NCBI GenBank assembly: GCA_046348835.1
Contig: JAXMDM010000004.1
Location: forward strand, 62,001 to 126,000
DNA: 64,000 nucleotides
Direction: 5' to 3'
DNA from: Defluviicoccus sp046348835
GTDB taxonomy: Bacteria; Pseudomonadota; Alphaproteobacteria; Rhodospirillales; Defluviicoccaceae
In this document: positions 57,337 through 64,000 of the stretch, piece by piece
How the letters are laid out: each line of letters opens with the position of its first letter
How positions within the stretch are numbered: position 1 is the stretch's first letter
Translations under genes and position numbers: made by a program
The notes under the pieces: generated by a model
Told to the model about the DNA's origin: nothing
Databases searched by the model: none
What the model saw: only the letters and a program-made list of their open reading frames with translations

Positions 57337-58095
57337 ATGATCAATCTGACCTTCCCGGTGCTCAATGCCATCGACGGATGGCTGGCGCACTGGGTGCCGG
57401 TGATGCTGCGCGTCGCGCTCTGGGGTGTGGCCAGCGGGGTGGCGGCGCTCGGCCTTTACGCCGCCCTCTCCGACCAACCGGGGCTGGCGCGGCTGAAACG
57501 GGCGACCCGTGGATTGCGCCGGGAGATGCTCGACCCCGATCTCGATCGCGATGCCTACATGCGGCTGGTCCGCCAGAACCTGGCCCAATCGTTCAGGCTT
57601 CTCGGCAAGTCCCTGGTGCCGTCGATGCTGTCGTCGGTGCCGGTGCTGGTGATCGTCCTCTGGTTGAGCGTCTATTACAGCTACGATCGGCCGCCACCCG
57701 GCGAGGCGGTGCCGGTGGACGTGGTGCCGGCGCAGGCCGACGTGCTGCCGGCGTCGATCCCGCCGCTGCAGCGAACCGCCGACGGGACCCGCCTCATGGT
57801 CGGCGACGCGCCGCAACCGGTGCGGTTCGTCGACGCCGCCGGCACCGTCTATCAAGGGACGCCCGACGATCCGCCGACGCCGGTGGTGCAGAAGCGGACG
57901 TGGTGGAATGCGTTGCTCGGCAACCAGGCGGGCTATATCCGCGCCGACGCCGCCGCCGACGAGATCCGCTTTCAGTTCCCGTTCAAACATCTGCTGTCGG
58001 GGGTACCGGAATGGATGGCGACCTGGGAACTGACCTACTTTCTGTCGCTCGTCGTCGCCGCCCTCATCTGCAAGTTCGGTCTGAAGATCGAATGA
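57337..58095 (+). CDS. Membrane protein with Oxa1/DUF106-like architecture
   Basis: A 252-residue protein with three hydrophobic segments, about 20-43, 95-113 and 228-246. Between the first two lies a basic amphipathic region (LARLKRATRGLRREMLDPDLDRDAYMRLVRQNLAQ). The second helix, PSMLSSVPVLVIVLWLSVYY, is proline-containing, and the third follows a W-rich SGVPEWMATWELTYFLS loop. Helix, charged hairpin, helix, periplasmic part, helix is the layout of EMC3/DUF106 members of the Oxa1 superfamily. The resemblance is structural and by eye. It sits between the YVGPGAG protein and a sulfotransferase. Confidence 0.55.
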   Translation: MINLTFPVLNAIDGWLAHWVPVMLRVALWGVASGVAALGLYAALSDQPGLARLKRATRGLRREMLDPDLDRDAYMRLVRQNLAQSFRLLGKSLVPSMLSSVPVLVIVLWLSVYYSYDRPPPGEAVPVDVVPAQADVLPASIPPLQRTADGTRLMVGDAPQPVRFVDAAGTVYQGTPDDPPTPVVQKRTWWNALLGNQAGYIRADAAADEIRFQFPFKHLLSGVPEWMATWELTYFLSLVVAALICKFGLKIE

Positions 58096-58132
58096 ACCCA
58101 CCATCGCTTGCACCCGAGGGCAGGAAACCCCG

Positions 58133-59296
58133 GTGGTGACCGCCGCGTCGGGTGAGATCGCCGTCTCCGCCATGGATGACTGGCTGAGCGGCCTGATCGA
58201 ACGGCACGGCCGCCTGTTTACCGGCATCGGCAACCTGGAGAGCAGGATGATGGCGGCGGCGATGGCCGAGAGGCCCATCGACCGCCCCATCTACATCGCC
58301 GGGCTGGCCCGGGCCGGAAGCACCATCCTCCTCGAACTGCTGGCGACCCATCCGGACGTGGCCTCCCATCGGTACCGGGATTTTCCGCTGCTGCTGGCGC
58401 CGTTGTCCTGGAACTGGTTCCTCGATCGCGCCAGCCGCGGCGACGACACGCCGATCGAACGCGCCCACAAGGACCGCATCCAGGTCACCCGCGACAGCCC
58501 CGAAGCGATGGAAGAAATGCTGTGGATGCGCTTCTTCCCCGCCTGTCATGATCCGCGCCTCTCGGCCGTCCTCGACGCGGCGGTGGACCGTCCGGATTTC
58601 GAGGCGTTCTACCGGCAGCACATCCAGAAGATCCTGCTCCTGCGCCAGCGCCCCCGCTACCTGGCCAAGGGCAACTATAACCTGACCCGGCTCGGCTATC
58701 TGCGCCGGCTGTTCCCGGACGCCCGGTTCATCGTGCCGATCCGCCATCCGGTCGGCCACATCGCCTCGCTGATGAAGCAGGACCGGCTGTTCCAGCGGCT
58801 GGAGTCGGAAGACCGGCGGGTGCTCAACTACATGCGGCGCGCCGGTCATTTCGAGTTCGGCCTCGACCGCCGCCCCATCAACATCGGCGACGGCAAGATC
58901 GTCGACGAGGTGCAACGGCTGTGGCAGGGGGGAGAGGAAGTCCGCGGCTGGTCCCTCTATTGGGCCTCGCTCTACGGGCATCTGGCCGACCGTCTCGAGG
59001 CCGATCCGCAGCTGCGCGAGGCGACCACCGTCGTCCACTACACCGACCTCTGCGCAACCCCGCTGACCATGCTGCGCCGCCTCTACGACCATTGTCGGCT
59101 GGAGGTGGACGAAGCCTGGACGCGGTCGCAGGCGGCGCAACTGAGCCAGCCGGACTATTACCGGCCGCCGTTCTCCGACGCCGAGCGGGCGATCATCGAC
59201 GCCGAAACCGCGCCGGTGCATGCCCGCATTCGCCAGATGTACCGCGCCTCGACCGACAGGGATGCCCTGAGCGGGCCCGCCGCCGCCCACTCCTAG
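58133..59296 (+). CDS. PAPS-dependent sulfotransferase
   Basis: A 387-residue protein. IYIAGLARAGSTILLELLATHPDVAS is the 5'-phosphosulfate loop, and FIVPIRHPVGHIASLMKQ the 3'-phosphate binding strand. The middle and C-terminal half follow the sulfotransferase_3 family of glycan loci. It would sulfate a carbohydrate or other hydroxyl from PAPS. GTG 58133 follows CAGGAAA, 38 bases after the Oxa1-like gene. Its TAG stop shares a CTAG with the stop of the convergent gene. Confidence 0.83.
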   Translation: MVTAASGEIAVSAMDDWLSGLIERHGRLFTGIGNLESRMMAAAMAERPIDRPIYIAGLARAGSTILLELLATHPDVASHRYRDFPLLLAPLSWNWFLDRASRGDDTPIERAHKDRIQVTRDSPEAMEEMLWMRFFPACHDPRLSAVLDAAVDRPDFEAFYRQHIQKILLLRQRPRYLAKGNYNLTRLGYLRRLFPDARFIVPIRHPVGHIASLMKQDRLFQRLESEDRRVLNYMRRAGHFEFGLDRRPINIGDGKIVDEVQRLWQGGEEVRGWSLYWASLYGHLADRLEADPQLREATTVVHYTDLCATPLTMLRRLYDHCRLEVDEAWTRSQAAQLSQPDYYRPPFSDAERAIIDAETAPVHARIRQMYRASTDRDALSGPAAAHS

Positions 59297-60258
59297 ACGA
59301 CGTTGGCCGGGTTCCCGGCGACGAACGCCTCGATGTTGTCGATGAGCTGATGGGCGAGCCGCGTCTGCGCCTCATGGCTGGCCCAGGCCACGTGCGGGGT
59401 GACGATGCAGTTGGGGTGATCCACCAGGCGCATCAGCGGGCTGTCGGCGTCGGGCGGCTCCTTGACCGCGACGTCGAAGCCGGCCCCGGAGATCACCCCC
59501 TCCTTGAGCGCCCGCCCCAGGTCGGCCTCGTCGACGATGCCGCCGCGGGCGGTATTGATGAGCAGCGGCCGGCGCTTCATCGCCAGGAACTCCGGCCAGG
59601 CGATCAGGCCGCGGGTCTCGGCGGTGAGCGGGCAGTGCAGGCTGATGACGTCGCTCGTCGCCAGCACCTCCTCCCATGGCGTGTAGGGGGGCTGGGCGAC
59701 ACTGGCCGCCTTCCTCGCCGCGAACACCGGCGTCATCCCGAAGGCGCGGCCGAGCCCCGCCACCGCCTCGCCCAGGCTGCCCTTGCCGATGATGCCGAGC
59801 CGGCCGCCGGCCAGATCGGAGATCGGGTAGTCGAGGATGGCGAACTGCGGGGCTTTCTCCCAGCGGTGTGCCCGCACCGCCTCGCCATAGGCGACGAGGT
59901 TGCGCTTCAGCGCCAGGATCAGGGCGAAGGTGTGCTCCGCCACCGATGCCGTCGAGTAGCCGCGGACGTTGGCGACGACGATACCGCGCTCGCGGCAGCA
60001 CGCGATGTCGAACATGTCGTAGCCGGTGGCGGCCACCGCGATCATCTTCAGCCGCGGCAGGCGCTCCAGCTCGCCACGACGCAGCGGCACCTTGTTGGAG
60101 ATGACGATGTCCGCCTCGGCGGCGTGCGCGACCACCTGATCCGGCCGGGTCGCCGGGTAGTCGGTCCAGGTATGCGGAAAGGCCGGCGGCCGCAGGGTGA
60201 TGTCGGGCGAGAGCGTATCGCGATCGAGGAAGACGATGCTGGCGGCGGTTGGTGTCAT
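59293..60258 (-). CDS. D-2-hydroxyacid dehydrogenase (glycerate-dehydrogenase-like)
   Basis: A 321-residue NAD-dependent enzyme. RLGIIGKGSLGEAVAGLGRAFG is the Rossmann loop, LINTARGGIVDEADL holds the catalytic Arg, and VTPHVAWAS the catalytic His; the active-site Glu lies between, near FDVAVKEPP. It reduces hydroxypyruvate or a related 2-keto acid. ATG 60258 is chosen; the upstream open frame is low-complexity. It lies downstream of and convergent with the sulfotransferase. Confidence 0.87.
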   Translation of the reverse strand: MTPTAASIVFLDRDTLSPDITLRPPAFPHTWTDYPATRPDQVVAHAAEADIVISNKVPLRRGELERLPRLKMIAVAATGYDMFDIACCRERGIVVANVRGYSTASVAEHTFALILALKRNLVAYGEAVRAHRWEKAPQFAILDYPISDLAGGRLGIIGKGSLGEAVAGLGRAFGMTPVFAARKAASVAQPPYTPWEEVLATSDVISLHCPLTAETRGLIAWPEFLAMKRRPLLINTARGGIVDEADLGRALKEGVISGAGFDVAVKEPPDADSPLMRLVDHPNCIVTPHVAWASHEAQTRLAHQLIDNIEAFVAGNPANVV

Positions 60259-60364
60259 GGTTGAGACCCTTTGATTTTTATGAGCGCGGCTGACCTCCCT
60301 CATATTGGCATCCCGTCCCTCCCCTGCACATCTACCGCACCGCACCCGCGGGGAAATCACCCTC

Positions 60365-61756
60365 CTAATCGTCGCCGGCAACCGGTAGCGGCGGCCGCCA
60401 TTCCCCCTTGCCGCCGATGCGGGCGTCCTCGGCGGGTGCGGTCTGCGCCTCGTAGCGGGCCTGGCGGGATGTTTTCGCCACGCGACCCGCGGCCGCATAG
60501 CCGCCGACGGCGAGGAGGAAGACCGCCGACAGCGACAGCCATAGCGCCGACGACGTGCGCAGGCCGACGGCGAGGATGCAGGCGATCGCCAGGGCGTGGG
60601 TGATCGCGGCTCCCGTCTGCAGCCGGCTGGGCTCGGCCTGGTGGGTGCGGCGCAGGCGGAGCAGGGACAGCGCGGTCAGCGCCGAGAACACCATGAGAAA
60701 GGCGGATGCCGCCTGCACCGTCTCGGCCAGGCTGTGGACATAGAGGAACAACAGCACCACCCCGCCCTGCAGCAGCACCGCGGCGAACCGGGGCGTTCCG
60801 CCAGGGGCGGCGAAGACCGCAGGAAGGAACCCGTCCTTGGCCATCGCCGCGTAGACCCGGGGACCGACCATCATCATCGCGCTGATCGCCGAGACGAAGG
60901 CGAGGATGACGAACAGCGAGACGGCGATGGCGCCGGCGTCGCCGAACAGCCGGTGGGCGACCAGATGGGCGAGGGTGATGCGGCTTTCCTCGTAATGGAC
61001 GACCGCTTGCGCCTCCACCGGCGTCAGGTTGGCGACGAAAATCCAGTTGATGAGCAGGTAGAGACCGGCGACAAAACAGGTACCGAGGATCATCGCCCGT
61101 CCGACGTCGCGGGCCGGCTCGCGGAATTCCTTGGCCAAATACACGGCGGCGTTCCAGCCGCTGAAGGCGAACGCGATCCAGAACTGGTTGGCGATCATCT
61201 CCCGCAAGAGACTGCGGTCCGGGGCCGGTGGCGGCGTCCAGGTGGGCAAGGCGTTGCTGCCGAAGGCGAGGCCGAGGAGAACGAAAACGACCAGGGAGGT
61301 GACCTTGATGGCGGCGAGCCAGTTCTGGGATAGAAAGCCGAGGTTGGCGTGACCGGCATGGACGGCGACGAACGCCACCACCACCACCGTCCCGATGACC
61401 CGCGGATCGGGGCCGTCGACGAGGGTATTGACGAAGCTGCCGATGGCGTAGGCGTCGGCGGCGATGGCGGCGGAGAACCCCAGGATCAGCGATCCCCAGC
61501 CGGCCAGGTAGCCGAGGAACGGATGCACCAGATCGGACAGGAACCGGTATTCGCCGCCCGACTCGGAGATGCGCGAGACGATCCCGGAGTAGGCGAGAGC
61601 CCCGGACAGGGCAATGGCGGCGCCCAGGACCCAGGATACCAGGATCGGGATCGGTCCCATGTCCTGGGCCATGAAGCCGGTGCTGATCATCACGCCGACG
61701 CCGATCATGTTGGCGACGACGACGCCCGCCCCGGACCAGATGGTATGTCGGGCCAT
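60365..61756 (-). CDS. APC-superfamily amino acid permease
   Basis: A 463-residue polytopic permease with about twelve hydrophobic segments. The N-terminus GAGVVVANMIGVGVMISTGFMAQ carries the G-x-G-x-G-type unwound region of helix 1, and SESGGEYRFLSDLVHPFLGYLAGWGSLILG is the conserved helix 2-3 region. YLAKEFREPARDVGRAMILGT matches the helix 6 to 7 loop of APC transporters. ATG 61756 has AAGGGAC upstream. Substrate unknown, probably an amino acid or polyamine. Confidence 0.88.
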   Translation of the reverse strand: MARHTIWSGAGVVVANMIGVGVMISTGFMAQDMGPIPILVSWVLGAAIALSGALAYSGIVSRISESGGEYRFLSDLVHPFLGYLAGWGSLILGFSAAIAADAYAIGSFVNTLVDGPDPRVIGTVVVVAFVAVHAGHANLGFLSQNWLAAIKVTSLVVFVLLGLAFGSNALPTWTPPPAPDRSLLREMIANQFWIAFAFSGWNAAVYLAKEFREPARDVGRAMILGTCFVAGLYLLINWIFVANLTPVEAQAVVHYEESRITLAHLVAHRLFGDAGAIAVSLFVILAFVSAISAMMMVGPRVYAAMAKDGFLPAVFAAPGGTPRFAAVLLQGGVVLLFLYVHSLAETVQAASAFLMVFSALTALSLLRLRRTHQAEPSRLQTGAAITHALAIACILAVGLRTSSALWLSLSAVFLLAVGGYAAAGRVAKTSRQARYEAQTAPAEDARIGGKGEWRPPLPVAGDD

Positions 61757-61858
61757 GGTTCCGTCCCTTTATCCCGGTTTGGCTGGCGACCCGGTTCGGC
61801 TCGGCCCACGGCGTCACCGCCGCCATCCGGACGCGATCGACCCCCACCCGTTCCGCGG

Positions 61859-61884
61859 CGCCACCCGGGGACGCCACCCGGGGA
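61859..61884. repeat. 13-bp tandem duplication
   Basis: CGCCACCCGGGGA is present twice in direct succession between the permease and methyltransferase genes. It lies in the divergent promoter region. Confidence 0.6.
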
Positions 61885-61985
61885 CGACCGGCACTCCGGT
61901 TGTCCCGGCGCCCGCAGGACGGTGATGGGCGGAGCAAAAACGCCGAGATTACGGCCTCATACCTGGGTATAGGAGAAATGGCGGG

Positions 61986-62819
61986 ATGGCAACCAACGGC
62001 TTCGGAACGCGCTTGGCGAAGGGAGGCGCGGTCCTCCTCCTGATCCTCGCCGCCGGCGGTATCGGCGGCGTTGTCGGTTTTCGCGCCGGCGAATCGAGCG
62101 TCCTCTACCACCTCGTGGGCGAAATCATCGATCCGGAAGACCGCTTACCCGACGTGGTCGACTACGCCGTCGGCCGCACCACCTCCTATGCCCTCTACGG
62201 CCAGGATCTCTGGCTGCTCAACCATGTCTACCCGGGGGTGAGCGACGGCTTCTTCGTCGATCTCGGCTCCGCCGATGGCGAGGCGGATTCGAACACCAAG
62301 CTTCTCGAGGTGCACGGCTGGCACGGCATCTGCATCGACCCGTTCCCCAGCCACATGGAGAACCGGACCTGCCGGATGGTCAAGGCGGTGGTGGACAGCG
62401 AGGCCGGACGCACCGTGCACTTCCAGCAACCGGGCCAGTTTTCCGGCGGCATCCTCGATTACGCCGGCTGGTGGGTGGATGCGAAGTCGCGCGGGAAGAC
62501 CGTCGAGCTGACGACGACGACGCTCGCCGACATCCTGCGGGAAGCCAACGCCCCGGCGTTCATTAACTACATGAGCGTCGATATCGAAGGCGCCGAATAC
62601 GAGGCGCTGCGCAACTTCCCCTTCGATCAGTATCGGATCGGCGCGATGAGCGTCGAGCACAACGAGATGCAGGATCGCCGCATGGCCATCCGCCATCTGC
62701 TGGAGAGCCACGGCTATCGTCTGGAGCGGGCGGTGCTCGATCAGGACTGGTATGTCCTCGACGATAGGGCGGCGACGGCGGATAATGCCGCCCTAAGTAA
62801 AAGCGCATCTCCGAGATAG
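61986..62819 (+). CDS. FkbM family methyltransferase with N-terminal membrane anchor
   Basis: A 277-residue protein. Residues 9-31 (GTRLAKGGAVLLLILAAGGIGG) form one membrane segment. Then GFFVDLGSADGEADSNTKLLEVHGWHGICIDP is the FkbM SAM loop and acidic strand, and NYMSVDIEGAEYEALRNFP the DIEGAE motif of this family. It O-methylates an unknown acceptor, perhaps a sugar. ATG 61986 has AGGAG upstream. Its last codons carry an inverted repeat (AGGGCGGC-N13-GCCGCCCT, 62766-62794). Confidence 0.85.
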   Translation: MATNGFGTRLAKGGAVLLLILAAGGIGGVVGFRAGESSVLYHLVGEIIDPEDRLPDVVDYAVGRTTSYALYGQDLWLLNHVYPGVSDGFFVDLGSADGEADSNTKLLEVHGWHGICIDPFPSHMENRTCRMVKAVVDSEAGRTVHFQQPGQFSGGILDYAGWWVDAKSRGKTVELTTTTLADILREANAPAFINYMSVDIEGAEYEALRNFPFDQYRIGAMSVEHNEMQDRRMAIRHLLESHGYRLERAVLDQDWYVLDDRAATADNAALSKSASPR

Positions 62820-63042
62820 AATACGTAAGACTTATTACTGTCATCAGCTAATATCTCGACTAGGCACCCGGTCCATCCTGCGAACCGGTCAGACTACGTT
62901 GGTGTGCCTTGATGGCAACAGGATCCGCTGCTCTCCCCCCTCGTGTCTTGTCTGGTGGTCTATCGTCCCTAGATGCGTCGTTAGTGATTTTCGATCGCAT
63001 TGATTGAATGTCGCGGGACGACAACAGCAAGAGGTCGAAACA

Positions 63043-63468
63043 ATGCTTAAGCGGATGAAATGGGCGGGGCTTGCCGTGGCCCTGGTGATGGGCCCGGCCC
63101 TGACCATGGACGATAACGCGTTCGCAGAGCGGGCGCAGACACCGGTCTTCGTGCAGAAGGGCATCGCCTCGTGGTACGGGCCCGGCTTTCATGGCCGCAA
63201 GACGGCGAGCGGCGAGCGCTTCAACCAGCATGAGCTTACCGCCGCCCACAAGCGGCTGCCGCTGGGAACGGTGGCGACGGTCACCAACCTGAGGAACGGC
63301 AAGACGGTCCGGGTCGAGATCAACGACCGGGGGCCCTACGTCGGCGGCCGGATCATCGATCTCTCCAAGGCGGCGGCGGAGCGGCTGGGGATGAAGAACT
63401 CCGGCACCACGCCGGTCCGGCTGGAGGTTGAGCAGGAGAACTGGGCGGGCGAATTCCGTCCGAGCTGA
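63043..63468 (+). CDS. RlpA-like septal-ring lytic transglycosylase domain protein
   Basis: A 141-residue exported protein. The signal peptide covers about residues 1-28. GIASWYGPGFHGRKTASGERFNQHELTAAHKRLPLGTVATVTNLRNGKTV is the double-psi beta-barrel, and VRVEINDRGPYVGGRIIDLSKAAAERLGM contains the DRGPY catalytic-site Asp. There is no SPOR domain, so it is a short RlpA relative. It cleaves or binds peptidoglycan glycan strands. ATG 63043 follows AAGAGG; the earlier ATG at 63004 has none. Confidence 0.88.
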   Translation: MLKRMKWAGLAVALVMGPALTMDDNAFAERAQTPVFVQKGIASWYGPGFHGRKTASGERFNQHELTAAHKRLPLGTVATVTNLRNGKTVRVEINDRGPYVGGRIIDLSKAAAERLGMKNSGTTPVRLEVEQENWAGEFRPS

Positions 63469-63490
63469 CCGAGGTCGCTGACCGAGGTCG
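63465..63490. repeat. 13-bp tandem duplication after rlpA-like gene
   Basis: CTGACCGAGGTCG occurs twice in succession, starting within the stop codon region of the RlpA-like gene. A second, G-rich tandem motif (GGGGGGACGACC-like) follows at about 63497-63521. Confidence 0.6.
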
Positions 63491-63611
63491 CTGACCGGGG
63501 GGGACGACCGGGGGGACGACGGATGGGGTCCGGTCTTCCCAGCGGCTTCTGTCCGCCGGCTGCGGTTAGCGGGTGAACCGGCGGCGAAAAATGCCGCGAC
63601 GTGACGGCCCG

Positions 63612-64000
63612 TCAGGCCGCCATCGTCTGCAGTCGCCGCTCCCAGACCAGGGCGGTCTCGACGATGAACCGCAGGTCGTCGTACTTGGGTCGCCAGCCGA
63701 GGTCCTGACAAAGCCGCGTCGAGTCGGCGGTGAGCACCGGCGGATCGCCCGGCCGGCGCGGCGCCAGACGCACGTCTAGCCGCCCCCCCACCTGCTGAAC
63801 CACGTCGATGACCTCCTTGACCGAATAGCCATGGCCGTAGCCGCAGTTGAAGACACCGCCGGCACCGCCGGCGAGGAGGTGCTCGACGGCGGTAACGTGG
63901 GCGTCGGCCAGGTCGCTCACATGGATGTAGTCGCGGACGCAGGTGCCGTCCGGGGTTGGATAGTCGTCGCCGTAGATGGCGATGTGACTTCGCTTGCCCA
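63612..64000 (-). CDS. galE: UDP-glucose 4-epimerase, C-terminal part (cut by window edge)
   Basis: The visible 129 codons read HIAIYGDDYPTPDGTCVRDYIHVSDLADAH, the hallmark of GalE, then FNCGYGHGYSVKEVIDVVQQVGG and RRPGDPPVLTADSTRLCQDLGW. It ends with ordinary family length on the C-terminal side. The N-terminal NAD domain lies beyond 64000. It interconverts UDP-glucose and UDP-galactose (or the HexNAc forms) and would feed the glycan pathway. Confidence 0.9.
   Translation of the reverse strand, partial: GKRSHIAIYGDDYPTPDGTCVRDYIHVSDLADAHVTAVEHLLAGGAGGVFNCGYGHGYSVKEVIDVVQQVGGRLDVRLAPRRPGDPPVLTADSTRLCQDLGWRPKYDDLRFIVETALVWERRLQTMAA

Noticed and set aside
60357..62111. A 584-codon minus-strand frame over the permease
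   Set aside because: It is out of frame with the clear APC permease and is Arg/Pro/Gly-rich; it has no motif.
62860..63711. A 283-codon minus-strand frame over the RlpA-like gene
   Set aside because: It is antisense to a gene with signal peptide and DRGPY motif, and has no resemblance to a protein family.

Overview
The window is high-GC DNA from a Gram-negative bacterium, most likely an alphaproteobacterium. The evidence is a Wza/OMP/Wzz/BY-kinase envelope export set, a heptose pathway, RlpA, a BdhA-like dehydrogenase and strong third-position GC codon bias. I cannot name the genus. Almost everything belongs to, or sits beside, a large Wzx/Wzy-type exopolysaccharide or O-antigen-like locus.

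Layout. (1) 1-2963, minus strand: a NeuD/PglD-like acyltransferase fragment and a WbpE/WbpB/WbpD-like trio for a diacetamido sugar (probably a uronic acid). (2) 3436-10743, minus: two tandem secreted parallel beta-helix proteins, one of them a 1985-residue mosaic with Ig-like, LamG, second beta-helix, FN3 and repeated C-terminal modules. (3) 11452-14313, plus: a small operon with a 9-codon coupled leader ORF, a PqqD-like chaperone, a 73-residue twin-arginine peptide, an HprK-like kinase and a nucleotidyltransferase. This is the least understood and most interesting system here. A UDP-HexNAc dehydrogenase (WbpA/WecC-like) follows. (4) 15799-42883, minus: about 27 kb of tightly packed, mostly overlapping genes. 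In transcription order they are the initiating sugar phosphotransferase with a degenerate GGDEF-like N-terminus, hldE-hldD-gmhA, an epimerase, a second DegT aminotransferase, a Wzx flippase, a low-GC block of glycosyltransferases, an alpha/alpha-toroid protein, two asparagine-synthase homologues, a FemAB/GNAT-like protein, GT9, GT4, a Wzy/ligase, a deacetylase-like protein and a last GT4. (5) 43080-48535, minus: the export operon wza-like, outer-membrane barrel, Wzz/GumC, BY-kinase and ExeA-like ATPase. (6) 48803-56191: accessory metabolism, namely VOC plus ArsR, BdhA, an arylsulfotransferase-like protein, and an unrecognised minus-strand cluster with three NTF2-fold proteins, a GMC oxidoreductase and a mutarotase-like protein. 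(7) 57075-59296, plus: a YVGPGAG small protein, an Oxa1/DUF106-like membrane protein and a sulfotransferase. (8) 59293-64000: D-2-hydroxyacid dehydrogenase, APC permease, membrane-anchored FkbM methyltransferase, RlpA and the C-terminal part of GalE.

How it fits together. The sugar-nucleotide genes (WbpA/B/E/D-like, GmhA/HldE/HldD, GalE, epimerase) should supply a 2,3-diacetamido uronic acid and a heptose. The phosphotransferase and about ten glycosyltransferases build the repeat unit. AsnB-like, GNAT, FkbM, sulfotransferase and deacetylase genes could decorate it. Wzx flips it, Wzy polymerises it, Wzz and the BY-kinase set chain length, and Wza with the barrel exports it. The secreted beta-helix proteins are candidates for binding or cutting the polymer. 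Base composition is mosaic: 29.3-34.8 kb, 19.4-21.2 kb, 8.3-10.8 kb and 55.75-56.2 kb are clearly more AT-rich than the rest, as expected of exchanged glycan cassettes. I saw no rRNA, tRNA, CRISPR array or insertion sequence.
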